Part shown: one piece after another, positions 1 through 6,267 of the stretch | Position numbering within the stretch: position 1 is the stretch's first letter | How the letters are laid out: every line of letters begins with the position of its first letter | From: Nanobdellota archaeon | GTDB lineage: Archaea > Nanobdellota > Nanobdellia > Pacearchaeales > GW2011-AR1 | Direction: 5' to 3' | DNA: 15,874 nt | Assembly (NCBI GenBank): GCA_030688225.1 | Contig: JAUYIO010000045.1 | Location: 1-15,874 of the forward strand | Notes under the pieces: model-generated | Told to the model about the DNA's origin: nothing | Database searches by the model: none | The model's input: only the letters and a program-made list of their open reading frames with translations | Position numbers and translations under genes: made by a program

Positions 1-602
1 ATAACAGAATTAATGTCTTTCAAAACCCATTCATAACTATCTTTATTTTTCTTTAAAATAACCAACATCCAATCTGCTGAAAATTTATCTCTCCCTTTCA
101 AAATATCTGAAATAACCAAAATCTTATTTTTAGAAAAGAAATTCACTAACTTATCTCTTTCTTTTTCAGTCATTTCTGTTAGAAACATTCTTCTAGAGTC
201 TTTTAATTTAACATCTTTTCTGGGAGATATTTTTCCAGTAAATAATCTTAATATTTCTTCAACATCTTTAGGGATTTTCCACATCTCAACATATTTATCA
301 ACTTCCCTTTTATCTATCTGATTAAATCCTTGAGGATTGCTTACTAATTTTATTGAAAGATTTTCACAATCAATCGCTTCTTTCAATTTTATTGTAACTT
401 GGACTTGAACATCTGTTTTATAATTTCCAGAAATCTTAACTGCTTTAACAAATTCAATTTCTTTTATAACATAGCCCATTTTAACTAGCCAATCTTGAGC
501 TATCTTTTCATTTTTCCAATTATTGAATTTATCAATAACATCATCTTCATTTCTAAAACCGCCCTTTGCTGTTTCAGAACCCCATAAAATTTTATCTTCC
601 AT
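1..602 (-). CDS. HinP1I-like type II restriction endonuclease (3' end outside window)
   Basis: Reading leftward from an ATG at 602-600, about 200 codons are open to the window edge. The protein matches what I recall of R.HinP1I (247 residues, cuts G^CGC) almost throughout: an N-terminal GSETAKGGFRNE block, the NNWKN and AQDWLVKMGY blocks, KLVSNPQGFNQIDK, EMWK, RRMF and ADWMLV. About 45 residues should lie beyond the edge. In HinP1I the active site is Asp62, Gln81 and Lys83. Here Asp64 and Lys85 are kept but the Gln position is Ser83 (sequence LSIKLVSN against IQVKLVSN). It starts one base after the stop of the adjacent methyltransferase, so the two are almost certainly co-transcribed. Predicted role: cleavage of unmethylated GCGC in invading DNA. 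Family assignment is firm; activity is uncertain because of the Ser. Confidence 0.9.
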   Translation of the reverse strand, partial: MEDKILWGSETAKGGFRNEDDVIDKFNNWKNEKIAQDWLVKMGYVIKEIEFVKAVKISGNYKTDVQVQVTIKLKEAIDCENLSIKLVSNPQGFNQIDKREVDKYVEMWKIPKDVEEILRLFTGKISPRKDVKLKDSRRMFLTEMTEKERDKLVNFFSKNKILVISDILKGRDKFSADWMLVILKKNKDSYEWVLKDINSV

Positions 603-603
603 T

Positions 604-1641
604 TTAAGCATTAATTAATTTTGTTTGAATTGAATAATCTCTTTCTCTTTCAAATTCAAAAGATTTTATAGTTACACTCTCTTTTACTTTTTCTTGAGAT
701 AATGACTCTTTTATTTTTTTAAAAATTGATTCTACAACTGGGACAGAAACACTATTCCCAAATTGTTTATATGCTTGATATTTATTTGTTGGAATCTTGA
801 AATCTTCTGGAAATCCCTGAACTCTTGCACATTCTCGCGGAGTTAATCTTCTTATTTTCCCATTTACTAAATACGCCCCAGTTTTTCCTGCAACTCCTCC
901 ACCATAAGCAGAAAGAGTAACTGCGTGACCATTTATACTATAAATTCTTTCTCCTTGCCCCCCATTATTAATTTGACCAATTTGAATTAATTTTAAAGAA
1001 GGAGTTTCATCTCTTTTCCAAAACTTTAAATCTGTCCTATTTACAATGCAATCTTTAGCTTTTTCTTCATCTTCAAGAATATCTTTAACAAATATTCTCT
1101 TATAGGTAGGTTTAGGAAATTGAAAATTGGTTATTCCTAAATCTTTCCTAAAGCCAACAATATAAATTCTTTCTCTTTGTTGTGGAACTCCGTAATGACT
1201 TGCGACTAAAACTTGATAAAAAACATTATATCCTAAATCTTCCAAAGTTCTTAAAATAATCTTTAATGTATTTCCATGATAATGTTTTGTTAGGTTTTTT
1301 ACATTTTCTAAATAAATTACTTTTGGTTTATGGTGTTCTGCAATTCTTGCTATATCAAAAAATAAAGTTCCCCGAGTATCTTTAAAACCTCTTTGTTTTC
1401 CAGAAATGCTAAATGCCTGACATGGAAAGCCCCCACACAAGACATCATGTTTTGGAATATCTTTTTCATTAATTTTAGTTATATCTCCTTTTGGAATCTC
1501 CCCAAAATTCTCATAATAGGTCTTTTGTGCATCTTTATCCCATTCAGAAGAAAACACACACTCTGCCCCTTGCCTTTCTAAAGCTATACGAAAACCTCCT
1601 ATTCCTGCAAATAAATCAATAAAAGTTAAATTAGTCACCAT
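604..1641 (-). CDS. DNA (cytosine-5-)-methyltransferase, M.HhaI-like, predicted GCGC specificity
   Basis: Class I SAM-dependent C5-cytosine methyltransferase of 345 residues. Motif I FIDLFAGIGGF lies at residues 7-17, the catalytic PCQ loop has Cys74, the ENV motif is at 112-114, QRERIY at 155-160, and the closing motif QFGNSV at 293-298. The target-recognition part (about 215-262, with NGGQGERIYS and TLSAYGGG) follows M.HhaI closely, so GCGC is the expected target, protected for the endonuclease encoded next to it. The C-terminus runs about 25 residues past M.HhaI with a charged tail. The start at 1641 places motif I at the usual distance from the N-terminus. An AATTTAATAAA-like TATA element lies about 28 nt upstream (about 1663-1676). 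The methyltransferase precedes the nuclease, an order that lets protection appear first. Confidence 0.96.
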   Translation of the reverse strand: MVTNLTFIDLFAGIGGFRIALERQGAECVFSSEWDKDAQKTYYENFGEIPKGDITKINEKDIPKHDVLCGGFPCQAFSISGKQRGFKDTRGTLFFDIARIAEHHKPKVIYLENVKNLTKHYHGNTLKIILRTLEDLGYNVFYQVLVASHYGVPQQRERIYIVGFRKDLGITNFQFPKPTYKRIFVKDILEDEEKAKDCIVNRTDLKFWKRDETPSLKLIQIGQINNGGQGERIYSINGHAVTLSAYGGGVAGKTGAYLVNGKIRRLTPRECARVQGFPEDFKIPTNKYQAYKQFGNSVSVPVVESIFKKIKESLSQEKVKESVTIKSFEFERERDYSIQTKLINA

Positions 1642-1831
1642 CTTAATATAAGCAATACATACCCTTTATTAAATTTTACTATATGAAAACTCCCGTCTTC
1701 TTTCTTAAAAAGAAAGAAGCAAAGAAGGCGGTGGCTCACAAGACAAAGATACTACAACAATTTCTATTATAATATGGACAGCGTCCCGCCGTCCTAAAGT
1801 GTCCTCTTTAAAATTAATATGGCTCACGACT

Positions 1832-1870
1832 TTGATTTTTTGCCTTCGGCATCGTTGCACTAAAAATCAA
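1832..1870. repeat. Folded repeat element, left copy of an imperfect direct repeat
   Basis: The segment folds as TTGATTTTT, an inner TGCC-TTC-GGCA hairpin, ten unpaired bases (TCGTTGCACT), then AAAAATCAA closing the 9-bp base. Its core at 1843-1865 (CCTTCGGCATCGTTG then CACTAAAA) recurs in the same orientation at 2334-2355 as CCTTCGGAACGTTG then TACTAAAA, with two substitutions and a one-base gap. The two copies bracket the membrane-protein gene. This resembles a recombination-site hairpin, but the function is not known. Confidence 0.55.
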
Positions 1871-1913
1871 TCCCTGCAGGTATTCGGGAGAGTTGAACAG
1901 GGGTTATATTCAA

Positions 1914-1926
1914 TAAGCGGGCGGGC
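1914..1926 (+). repeat. 13-bp inverted repeat, left arm
   Basis: TAAGCGGGCGGGC here is the exact reverse complement of 2309-2321. It is GC-rich in an AT-rich genome, and the two arms enclose only the 112-residue membrane-protein gene. It could be a terminal inverted repeat of a small mobile cassette. No clear target-site duplication is seen beyond a flanking TA on each side. Confidence 0.7.
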
Positions 1927-1964
1927 TCGTAACATTATTAAACTAAAGCAAGTATCTATTTATT

Positions 1965-2303
1965 ATGAACACAATTTTAATTGCCTTTTTAATCGGGATA
2001 GGATTAAGTGCTATAACAGTTCTTGCTGACGCTTTCATAAAACATGCTTCATTACAAAACGCCTTTTCAGGTTGGCAAATGCTAATTTTGGGAGCGGTAA
2101 TCTATGGACTTACAGCATTTGGCTGGTTTTTTGTTATGAGAAAAATTAAACTTTCTACATTAGGCGTTTTGTATGGTGTTAGTTGTGTGGTTCTCTTAAC
2201 TTTGGTAAGCGTGTTTTATTTTAAAGAAAAAATAAATCCAATTGAGATATTTGGAATTGCCCTCGCAATAATTTCTTTAGTAATCCTATCCCGATTTGCT
2301 TAG
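1965..2303 (+). CDS. SMR/DMT-type small membrane transporter
   Basis: 112 residues with four predicted membrane helices (about 3-24, 36-56, 62-85 and 92-110). The C-terminal half (GVLYGVSCVVLL... then IFGIALAIISLVILSR) resembles EmrE and EamA-type transporters. The proton/drug-binding Glu14 of EmrE is not evident: when the TM1 lysine is aligned (Lys26 here), Thr18 sits at that position. Asp22 is the only acidic residue in TM1. It is therefore better called an SMR-like half-transporter than a proven drug exporter; the substrate is unknown. The ATG at 1965 follows an AT-rich upstream sequence. The gene is alone on its strand and enclosed by perfect 13-bp inverted repeats, which suggests acquisition as a cassette. 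SMR genes are common cargo in bacterial integrons and plasmids. Confidence 0.8.
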   Translation: MNTILIAFLIGIGLSAITVLADAFIKHASLQNAFSGWQMLILGAVIYGLTAFGWFFVMRKIKLSTLGVLYGVSCVVLLTLVSVFYFKEKINPIEIFGIALAIISLVILSRFA

Positions 2304-2308
2304 ATGTC

Positions 2309-2321
2309 GCCCGCCCGCTTA
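2309..2321 (-). repeat. 13-bp inverted repeat, right arm
   Basis: GCCCGCCCGCTTA, exact inverted partner of 1914-1926, lies six bases after the transporter stop codon. The pair spans 408 bp end to end. Confidence 0.7.
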
Positions 2322-2333
2322 CTCTGAAATTCC

Positions 2334-2355
2334 CCTTCGGAACGTTGTACTAAAA
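2334..2355 (+). repeat. Right copy of the imperfect direct repeat
   Basis: CCTTCGGAACGTTG followed by TACTAAAA repeats the core seen at 1843-1865 in the same orientation. It ends immediately before the stop codon of the RNase HII gene. The outer 9-bp stem of the left copy is not conserved here, although a TTCC / GGAA mini-hairpin is. Confidence 0.5.
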
Positions 2356-3024
2356 CTAACTCAACAGTTTCCTCTGCTCAACTTTCCTGACAGCTTCTTT
2401 CCAGGTTGCCCATGTTTTTCTAAAAATTCCGTCTCCGTCGTATTTGTGCAAATTTTTTTCAAGGAATTTACAGGTTAATGGATCAGAACAATAACCAGAA
2501 CCAATCTCTCTCCCATATTTTTCTTTTAATTTTGACATTTCTTTCTCCCTTGTATCTTTTGCAAGAATTGATGCTGCAGAAACAGCGATGTGATTTCTGT
2601 CTGCTTTATGCTCGCAGGAAATTTCCAAATTTGAAAGATTATTAATTCTCATCATCAAAAAATCTCTCCATTTTTCAGGACTTACAGAAGGACAATCAAC
2701 AACAACTTGAATTTTCTTAAACCCTTTATTTATTTTGTTAATTATATTCGCACATGCAAAAGCTTCTACTTCATTTAACTTCACCCCATCAAAATTTCTC
2801 TTGTCAATTTCCGGAGGATAAATTATCTCTATCTCAAAAGTTTCAGCTTTCTCCCTGATTTTTTCAGCAAGAAATTCTCTCCTTGCTTGTGTTAATTGTT
2901 TGCTGTCCTTAACTCCCAATCTTCTCAATTCTTTTTCAGTTTTCTCGTCTATTAAACATCCTGCAAGAACAAGTGGCCCGATTACAGGCCCTTTTCCAGC
3001 ATCATCAATTCCTAATTTTAACAT
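2356..3024 (-). CDS. rnhB: Ribonuclease HII
   Basis: 222 residues, the normal archaeal length. It cleaves the RNA strand of RNA-DNA hybrids, removing primers and misincorporated ribonucleotides. Family blocks in order: GIDDAGKGPVIGPLV (5-19), GVKDSKQLT (37-45), LNEVEAFA (83-90), VVVDCPS with Asp110, EHKAD with Asp142, SAASILAKDTR (149-159) and GSGYCSDP (175-182). The usual motif is DEAGRGP; here it reads DDAGKGP, so the second acidic catalytic residue is Asp8 rather than Glu and the following Arg is Lys. The other catalytic aspartates (7, 110, 142) are present. A TATA-like TATTTAAAAA at 3046-3056 is centred 27 nt before the ATG and overlaps the end of the upstream gene, so it probably has its own leaderless promoter. 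Confidence 0.95.
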   Translation of the reverse strand: MLKLGIDDAGKGPVIGPLVLAGCLIDEKTEKELRRLGVKDSKQLTQARREFLAEKIREKAETFEIEIIYPPEIDKRNFDGVKLNEVEAFACANIINKINKGFKKIQVVVDCPSVSPEKWRDFLMMRINNLSNLEISCEHKADRNHIAVSAASILAKDTREKEMSKLKEKYGREIGSGYCSDPLTCKFLEKNLHKYDGDGIFRKTWATWKEAVRKVEQRKLLS

Positions 3025-3045
3025 CTCTTAAAAAAATTGTTTTGG

Positions 3046-3056
3046 TTTTTAAATAT
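3046..3056 (-). promoter_or_regulatory. TATA box for rnhB
   Basis: On the minus strand TATTTAAAAA is centred about 27 nt before the ATG at 3024, the usual archaeal TATA position for a leaderless mRNA. Confidence 0.55.
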
Positions 3057-3060
3057 TTAG

Positions 3061-4023
3061 TCAAAACGGAATCTCCTTAGTTGTTTTTGCTAATTCTGCA
3101 TTTCTGATTTCTTCTTCAGTGAATTCATCAGAACATCCTTCTTTTCGCATTTCTCTGTAATCTTCTTTCGTCTTTTCCTCTATTCTTATAGTAGAAGCTT
3201 CTTCAGAATATTTTGTTTTGAAAACTTCAAACCATTTTTTGTAGTTCTTATCTTCAATGTAAAGTATTGGAAATTCAGGAATTTCATATTGATTCATTTT
3301 CATTCCTTTAGGAGTTTTTGTCCTTGTAATGTTATATCTTTCAGGCGATAATCCAATCTTCTCTAAAAATTCCTCTGGGTCCAAAAACATTTTTTTAATT
3401 CCTGTCGCAGTAAGTCTCGTAATTGGGTCCCATCTTTTTCTTTCATATCTTGATTTATAGATTCCGTTTGTTTTTGGATTGTGAATTGCATGGGCAACAC
3501 TGAATGGGAAAAATAGGGAATAGCCAGTATTTTCAGATAAAGTTCTTACAATATTTTCCAAGACGTCTTCTTTAAACTCTTTAAAATAATTTAATGGTTC
3601 TCTTAGTTTGTATTTATATATTGAAAAAAAAATCTTGTGGTGCTTCATGAAAAAAGAATCGCATTGTTGTAAAAGATATCTTCCCATTTGATAATCTGTA
3701 AATTTGCACGATTCTCTCCAGCATACAGCCTTTGATTCTATGATTATTTTTTTGTCAGAATTAATTATGTCTGGCTTGAAAGCATTTCCGTTTTCATTTT
3801 CAGAATTATCGGAATTCCCTTGCCATTTACCTCCAAATATTGCATAAGATAAAATTTCATAGAAATCTCCTATGGTTTTTCTGTAACCATAGTTAATTGC
3901 TTCCCCACATTCCTCAAAAAAACTTTTCTGGATTGGGAAAAAAGATTTTTTGTTAAAAACCTTGAAAGGTTTTGAATCCATATACTCTTTTAATGATTGC
4001 GGGTCAAAATTTCTCCCCATCAT
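3061..4023 (-). CDS. PD-(D/E)xK nuclease-like protein of unknown role
   Basis: The open frame extends to a TTG at 4035. The tandem ATG ATG at 4023-4018 is the likelier start, because a TATA-like AAAATATAAA (4036-4046) lies just upstream and would overlap the TTG region. From 4023 the protein has 320 residues. A PD-(D/E)xK nuclease core is visible (numbers from this ATG): Glu56 in GDFYE, then KPD with Asp85, ten residues, then IIESK with Glu96 and Lys98, and a QMGRY (Q-x3-Y, 112-116) of the kind seen in RecB/Cas4-type nucleases. The rest, rich in aromatic and charged residues, is not recognised. Restriction, repair and defence nuclease are all possible. It is tandem with, but probably transcribed separately from, rnhB. 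Confidence 0.75.
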   Translation of the reverse strand: MMGRNFDPQSLKEYMDSKPFKVFNKKSFFPIQKSFFEECGEAINYGYRKTIGDFYEILSYAIFGGKWQGNSDNSENENGNAFKPDIINSDKKIIIESKAVCWRESCKFTDYQMGRYLLQQCDSFFMKHHKIFFSIYKYKLREPLNYFKEFKEDVLENIVRTLSENTGYSLFFPFSVAHAIHNPKTNGIYKSRYERKRWDPITRLTATGIKKMFLDPEEFLEKIGLSPERYNITRTKTPKGMKMNQYEIPEFPILYIEDKNYKKWFEVFKTKYSEEASTIRIEEKTKEDYREMRKEGCSDEFTEEEIRNAELAKTTKEIPF

Positions 4024-4091
4024 TTTAGAGAACAATTTATATTTTTAAGGATTTGTTTTGTAGAAAGATAATGATTAATTTATGAAATAAC

Positions 4092-4145
4092 AAACGCCTT
4101 GGGCAGGAATCGAACCTGCGGACCCCGAAGGGCATGGATTAGCAA
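4092..4145 (-). pseudogene. tRNA-Ser(GCT) 3' fragment, left edge (att-like) of genomic island
   Basis: On the minus strand this carries the anticodon loop TTGCTAA, the 3' anticodon strand TCCAT, the long variable arm CCC-TTCG-GGG, the T arm GCAGG-TTCGATT-CCTGC and the acceptor CCAAGGC plus G73. No 5' half precedes it; the sequence turns into ATATTATA. 48 bp (4092-4139) are identical to 8514-8561 in the complete tRNA-Ser gene. The next seven bases match exon 1 of that gene as if its 67-nt intron were absent. tRNA 3' halves are typical integration sites for archaeal viruses and plasmids, so this reads as the displaced attachment site. Confidence 0.85.
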
Positions 4146-4218
4146 TATAATATAAATTTTTTATATAATATTAAATTTCTACTTTTTAAAGCTCTAACCA
4201 GATTATTATTCTGAGGTT
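4144..4218 (-). terminator. Two hairpins after the island operon
   Basis: AATATAATATAAA (4144-4156) pairs, with one mismatch, with TTTATATAATATT (about 4160-4172). TAACCAGA (about 4196) pairs with TCTGAGGTTA (ending about 4218) with a two-base bulge. Both lie just past the stop codon of the last gene of the operon and are followed by T-rich transcript sequence, so they probably mark the 3' end of the operon transcript. Confidence 0.4.
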
Positions 4219-4226
4219 AAAGAAAG

Positions 4227-5060
4227 TTATTTCTTCCCAAAATCATTAATCTTTTCTTCATATAATTTACCAAATTTTTCAAATATCTTTTTACTCTTTT
4301 CAAGTTCATATTTGTCTTTTAAAGCAAAATAAATTTCTTTCCTCATTTCTTGTATTATTCTATCAGAATCAACAGCTCCCATATATGATGTCGCTTCATA
4401 ACATCTGGTTAACATCTTCTTAGCTCTTTTTTCCTCAGGAATAAAATAATTCTCTTGTTTTAAGTAAAATAATTCATATGCGTTGTTTATTAAATCTGAA
4501 ACTTGGGCATAAGCATTTTTTAAAAATTCTTCCTCATTATTTATAAAATCTTTTCCAAAAAGAGGTATATGCCTTCTAAATAAAGAAATTGCAGTTCTGT
4601 CTATAATTTGTTCTAATCTATTACTTTGAATGCTATTATCTTCTTTTTTAAATCCTCTAATATAATTATCAACCCCTTTTATTGAAATTCCATTTTGAAT
4701 TTTCTTTCCATTTAAATTCAAAATTGGTTCATCTAATTGAAAAATATCTCCTTGAGTAATTGCTAAAAAATCATAATCTCTTGGATTTTCTAAGATAGTG
4801 GAAGATCCAAATAAAGAAAGGTTTAGTATTGATAAATCAGAATAATTTCTTGCCATATAATTTAATACTTCTTCCCCCAATTTAAAAAATAATTGGGAAT
4901 TTTTTTCTAAAAGGTTATTCCTTTTTTTACCAAATAAGTTATGGTAAATATTTCTCTCAAAAATCTCTCTTCTTTCATCTTCATCATTAAAATTTATTTC
5001 CTTAGTTGGATGAAAAATTTGCAAAGGATAATTAATCTTAAAAGGAATTTTAGTTAACAT
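4227..5060 (-). CDS. Nucleotidyltransferase-fold protein (pol-beta superfamily)
   Basis: 277 residues. The signature of the superfamily is LSLFGSS (Gly85-Ser86) followed after nine residues by RDYDF, giving Asp95 and Asp97 as the metal pair; a third acidic residue may be Asp130. After the catalytic part comes a helical region (about 180-277) rich in Lys and Glu, as in aminoglycoside or small-molecule nucleotidyltransferases. It would transfer a nucleotide from an NTP to an unknown acceptor. It is the last gene of the operon: its ATG lies inside the end of the kinase gene (11-base overlap), and AAGGAG in the kinase's last codons is a well-placed Shine-Dalgarno, implying coupled translation. 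I cannot assign the substrate. It is not an MNT/HEPN toxin pair, since no HEPN gene adjoins. Confidence 0.75.
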   Translation of the reverse strand: MLTKIPFKINYPLQIFHPTKEINFNDEDERREIFERNIYHNLFGKKRNNLLEKNSQLFFKLGEEVLNYMARNYSDLSILNLSLFGSSTILENPRDYDFLAITQGDIFQLDEPILNLNGKKIQNGISIKGVDNYIRGFKKEDNSIQSNRLEQIIDRTAISLFRRHIPLFGKDFINNEEEFLKNAYAQVSDLINNAYELFYLKQENYFIPEEKRAKKMLTRCYEATSYMGAVDSDRIIQEMRKEIYFALKDKYELEKSKKIFEKFGKLYEEKINDFGKK

Positions 5061-6267
5061 TTATTTCTCCTTCAACGAGCTTTAAATTATTAATAATCTG
5101 ATTTTTGAATTTTCCATCTTTCAAGTTTCTCCTAAGTACATAAATTACATAAGACTTAATTAAAGAAAATTTCAAAAGGTATGGAAGAATAGTTCTCTCA
5201 TCTTCTCTTAATTTTTGATATGCGTGAAGATCATAAGAATCTATTAGATCTCTTAAAGAGTTTGGCGTATAATGAGGAATAGTTAAATTTCCTTCAAACA
5301 AAAGTGCTGGGATAAAATCTAGAATTCTCTTAGAAAATATGATTGTTTCAGAGTCAATTGTTTTCGCATTATTTTTATTCCAAATTAAATTTGATCTGTT
5401 TAAATCTCCGTGGATTATCTGATCAGGAAAAGAATTTACTATTGAACCTAATGTCCTTGGCAAAGAGGCCATTTCTTTTAAGAAAAATTCATTATTATAA
5501 TCATTCTCCAGATCAATCTGCATTGAAATCAGATTACTTTCGCTGAAAAAATTTCCTTCTTTAGTCAAAACATTTTCAAGATTCTTTTTTGAAATTGTTT
5601 TTTTATTGAATTCATTATGCATTAAAGCCAAATGTTTTCCAACAAGCCCAAAATAATTTTCTTTGTCTGAAGGTAATATTTCTCCTTCTACAAATTCTTC
5701 AAGAGCATAAATATTATCCTTAAAGAAGATATATGGAACAGAATTAACTGTTAGAAGAAAACTTGGAAAAGAAGAAATTCCCTCCAAAAAAGAGACTTGG
5801 GATTCAAATAATTCAGGATCTTTTCCACAATACTTTAACATAAATTCTTTATTTCTCTTAGAAACAATTTTGTAAACTCTATTCCTTCCTTTTTTAGTTT
5901 TTATTTCCAATAAATTCTTAATCTCCAAATTATAATTTGAAGAAATTTTTTGCCTTATTTCTTCTTCACTTAAAATCCCTAAATTTTGTATTTCTAAAAT
6001 AGATCTTGGTTTTTTATACAAAACACATTTTTTTCTTAACATTTTACTTGAAATATCAAGAATTTCCTCAATTTCAGTTATAGGAATTAAATAATTTCTT
6101 CTTCCATCATTAATTACAGCATGATTAGTTATACCTTTTACGACACCTTTTTCTAAATTAGAAATTATTATACTATTATTGCAGTTTTTATCATAAAAAG
6201 AAGTTTCTCCTCTAGTATATAAAAAATTATCTCTTTCTCTTGTTCCTATCAATTCATCTTTTTGCAT
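5050..6267 (-). CDS. APH-fold (aminoglycoside/choline kinase-like) phosphotransferase
   Basis: 405 residues. The C-terminal 260 form an APH-type kinase: ATP-binding Lys145 in EFMLKYC, ALEEFVEGE (188-196) as the hinge region, catalytic loop IIHGDLNRSN with Asp288 and Asn293, and the metal-binding TIDSE with Asp305 and Glu307. The first 120 or so residues are an extra N-terminal domain I do not recognise (INDGRRNYLIP, then ILDISSKMLRKK). Substrates of this family are small molecules such as sugars, choline, homoserine or antibiotics; none can be chosen here. Its start overlaps the end of the PHP gene by 14 bases and its end overlaps the nucleotidyltransferase by 11. A kinase next to a nucleotidyltransferase suggests phosphorylation followed by nucleotide activation of one metabolite, which is an inference. 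Confidence 0.8.
   Translation of the reverse strand: MQKDELIGTRERDNFLYTRGETSFYDKNCNNSIIISNLEKGVVKGITNHAVINDGRRNYLIPITEIEEILDISSKMLRKKCVLYKKPRSILEIQNLGILSEEEIRQKISSNYNLEIKNLLEIKTKKGRNRVYKIVSKRNKEFMLKYCGKDPELFESQVSFLEGISSFPSFLLTVNSVPYIFFKDNIYALEEFVEGEILPSDKENYFGLVGKHLALMHNEFNKKTISKKNLENVLTKEGNFFSESNLISMQIDLENDYNNEFFLKEMASLPRTLGSIVNSFPDQIIHGDLNRSNLIWNKNNAKTIDSETIIFSKRILDFIPALLFEGNLTIPHYTPNSLRDLIDSYDLHAYQKLREDERTILPYLLKFSLIKSYVIYVLRRNLKDGKFKNQIINNLKLVEGEINVN

Larger units (their letters stand above)
1642..1964. other. Intergenic stretch with hairpins, comparatively GC-rich
   Basis: No convincing gene is seen over these 323 bases. A 10-bp perfect stem with an AAA loop lies at 1697-1719 (CTTCTTTCTT / AAGAAAGAAG). 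A 29-codon ORF (1683-1772, MKTPVFFLKK...) overlaps this hairpin and lacks a well-placed promoter, so I do not call it a gene. At 1832-1870 a 9-bp outer stem (TTGATTTTT / AAAAATCAA) encloses a TGCC-TTC-GGCA hairpin and ten unpaired bases. The 13-bp inverted repeat at 1914-1926 follows. The stretch looks like accessory DNA beside the restriction-modification genes. Confidence 0.6.

Noticed and set aside
1683..1772. 29-codon ORF divergent from the methyltransferase
   Set aside because: Its first third is the 10-bp hairpin at 1697-1719, and the only TATA-like sequence is about 15 nt away, too near for a start.
1799..2029. 76-codon plus-strand frame before the transporter
   Set aside because: It crosses the folded repeat, the 13-bp inverted repeat and the transporter start in another frame, and has no promoter or recognisable protein.
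1832..2355. Canonical bacterial integron attC sites
   Set aside because: I could not pair a RYYYAAC core with a GTTRRRY core at either edge; GTTGAAC at 1892-1898 stands alone. It is kept only as a looser cassette hypothesis.
4024..4035. TTG start for the PD-(D/E)xK protein
   Set aside because: It adds four residues, touches the TATA-like element, and is followed at once by tandem ATG codons.
4092..4145. A split tRNA 3' half, as in Nanoarchaeum
   Set aside because: It includes the whole anticodon loop, has no GC-rich complementary leader, and a complete tRNA-Ser(GCT) gene is present at 8517-8664. A displaced attachment site explains it better.
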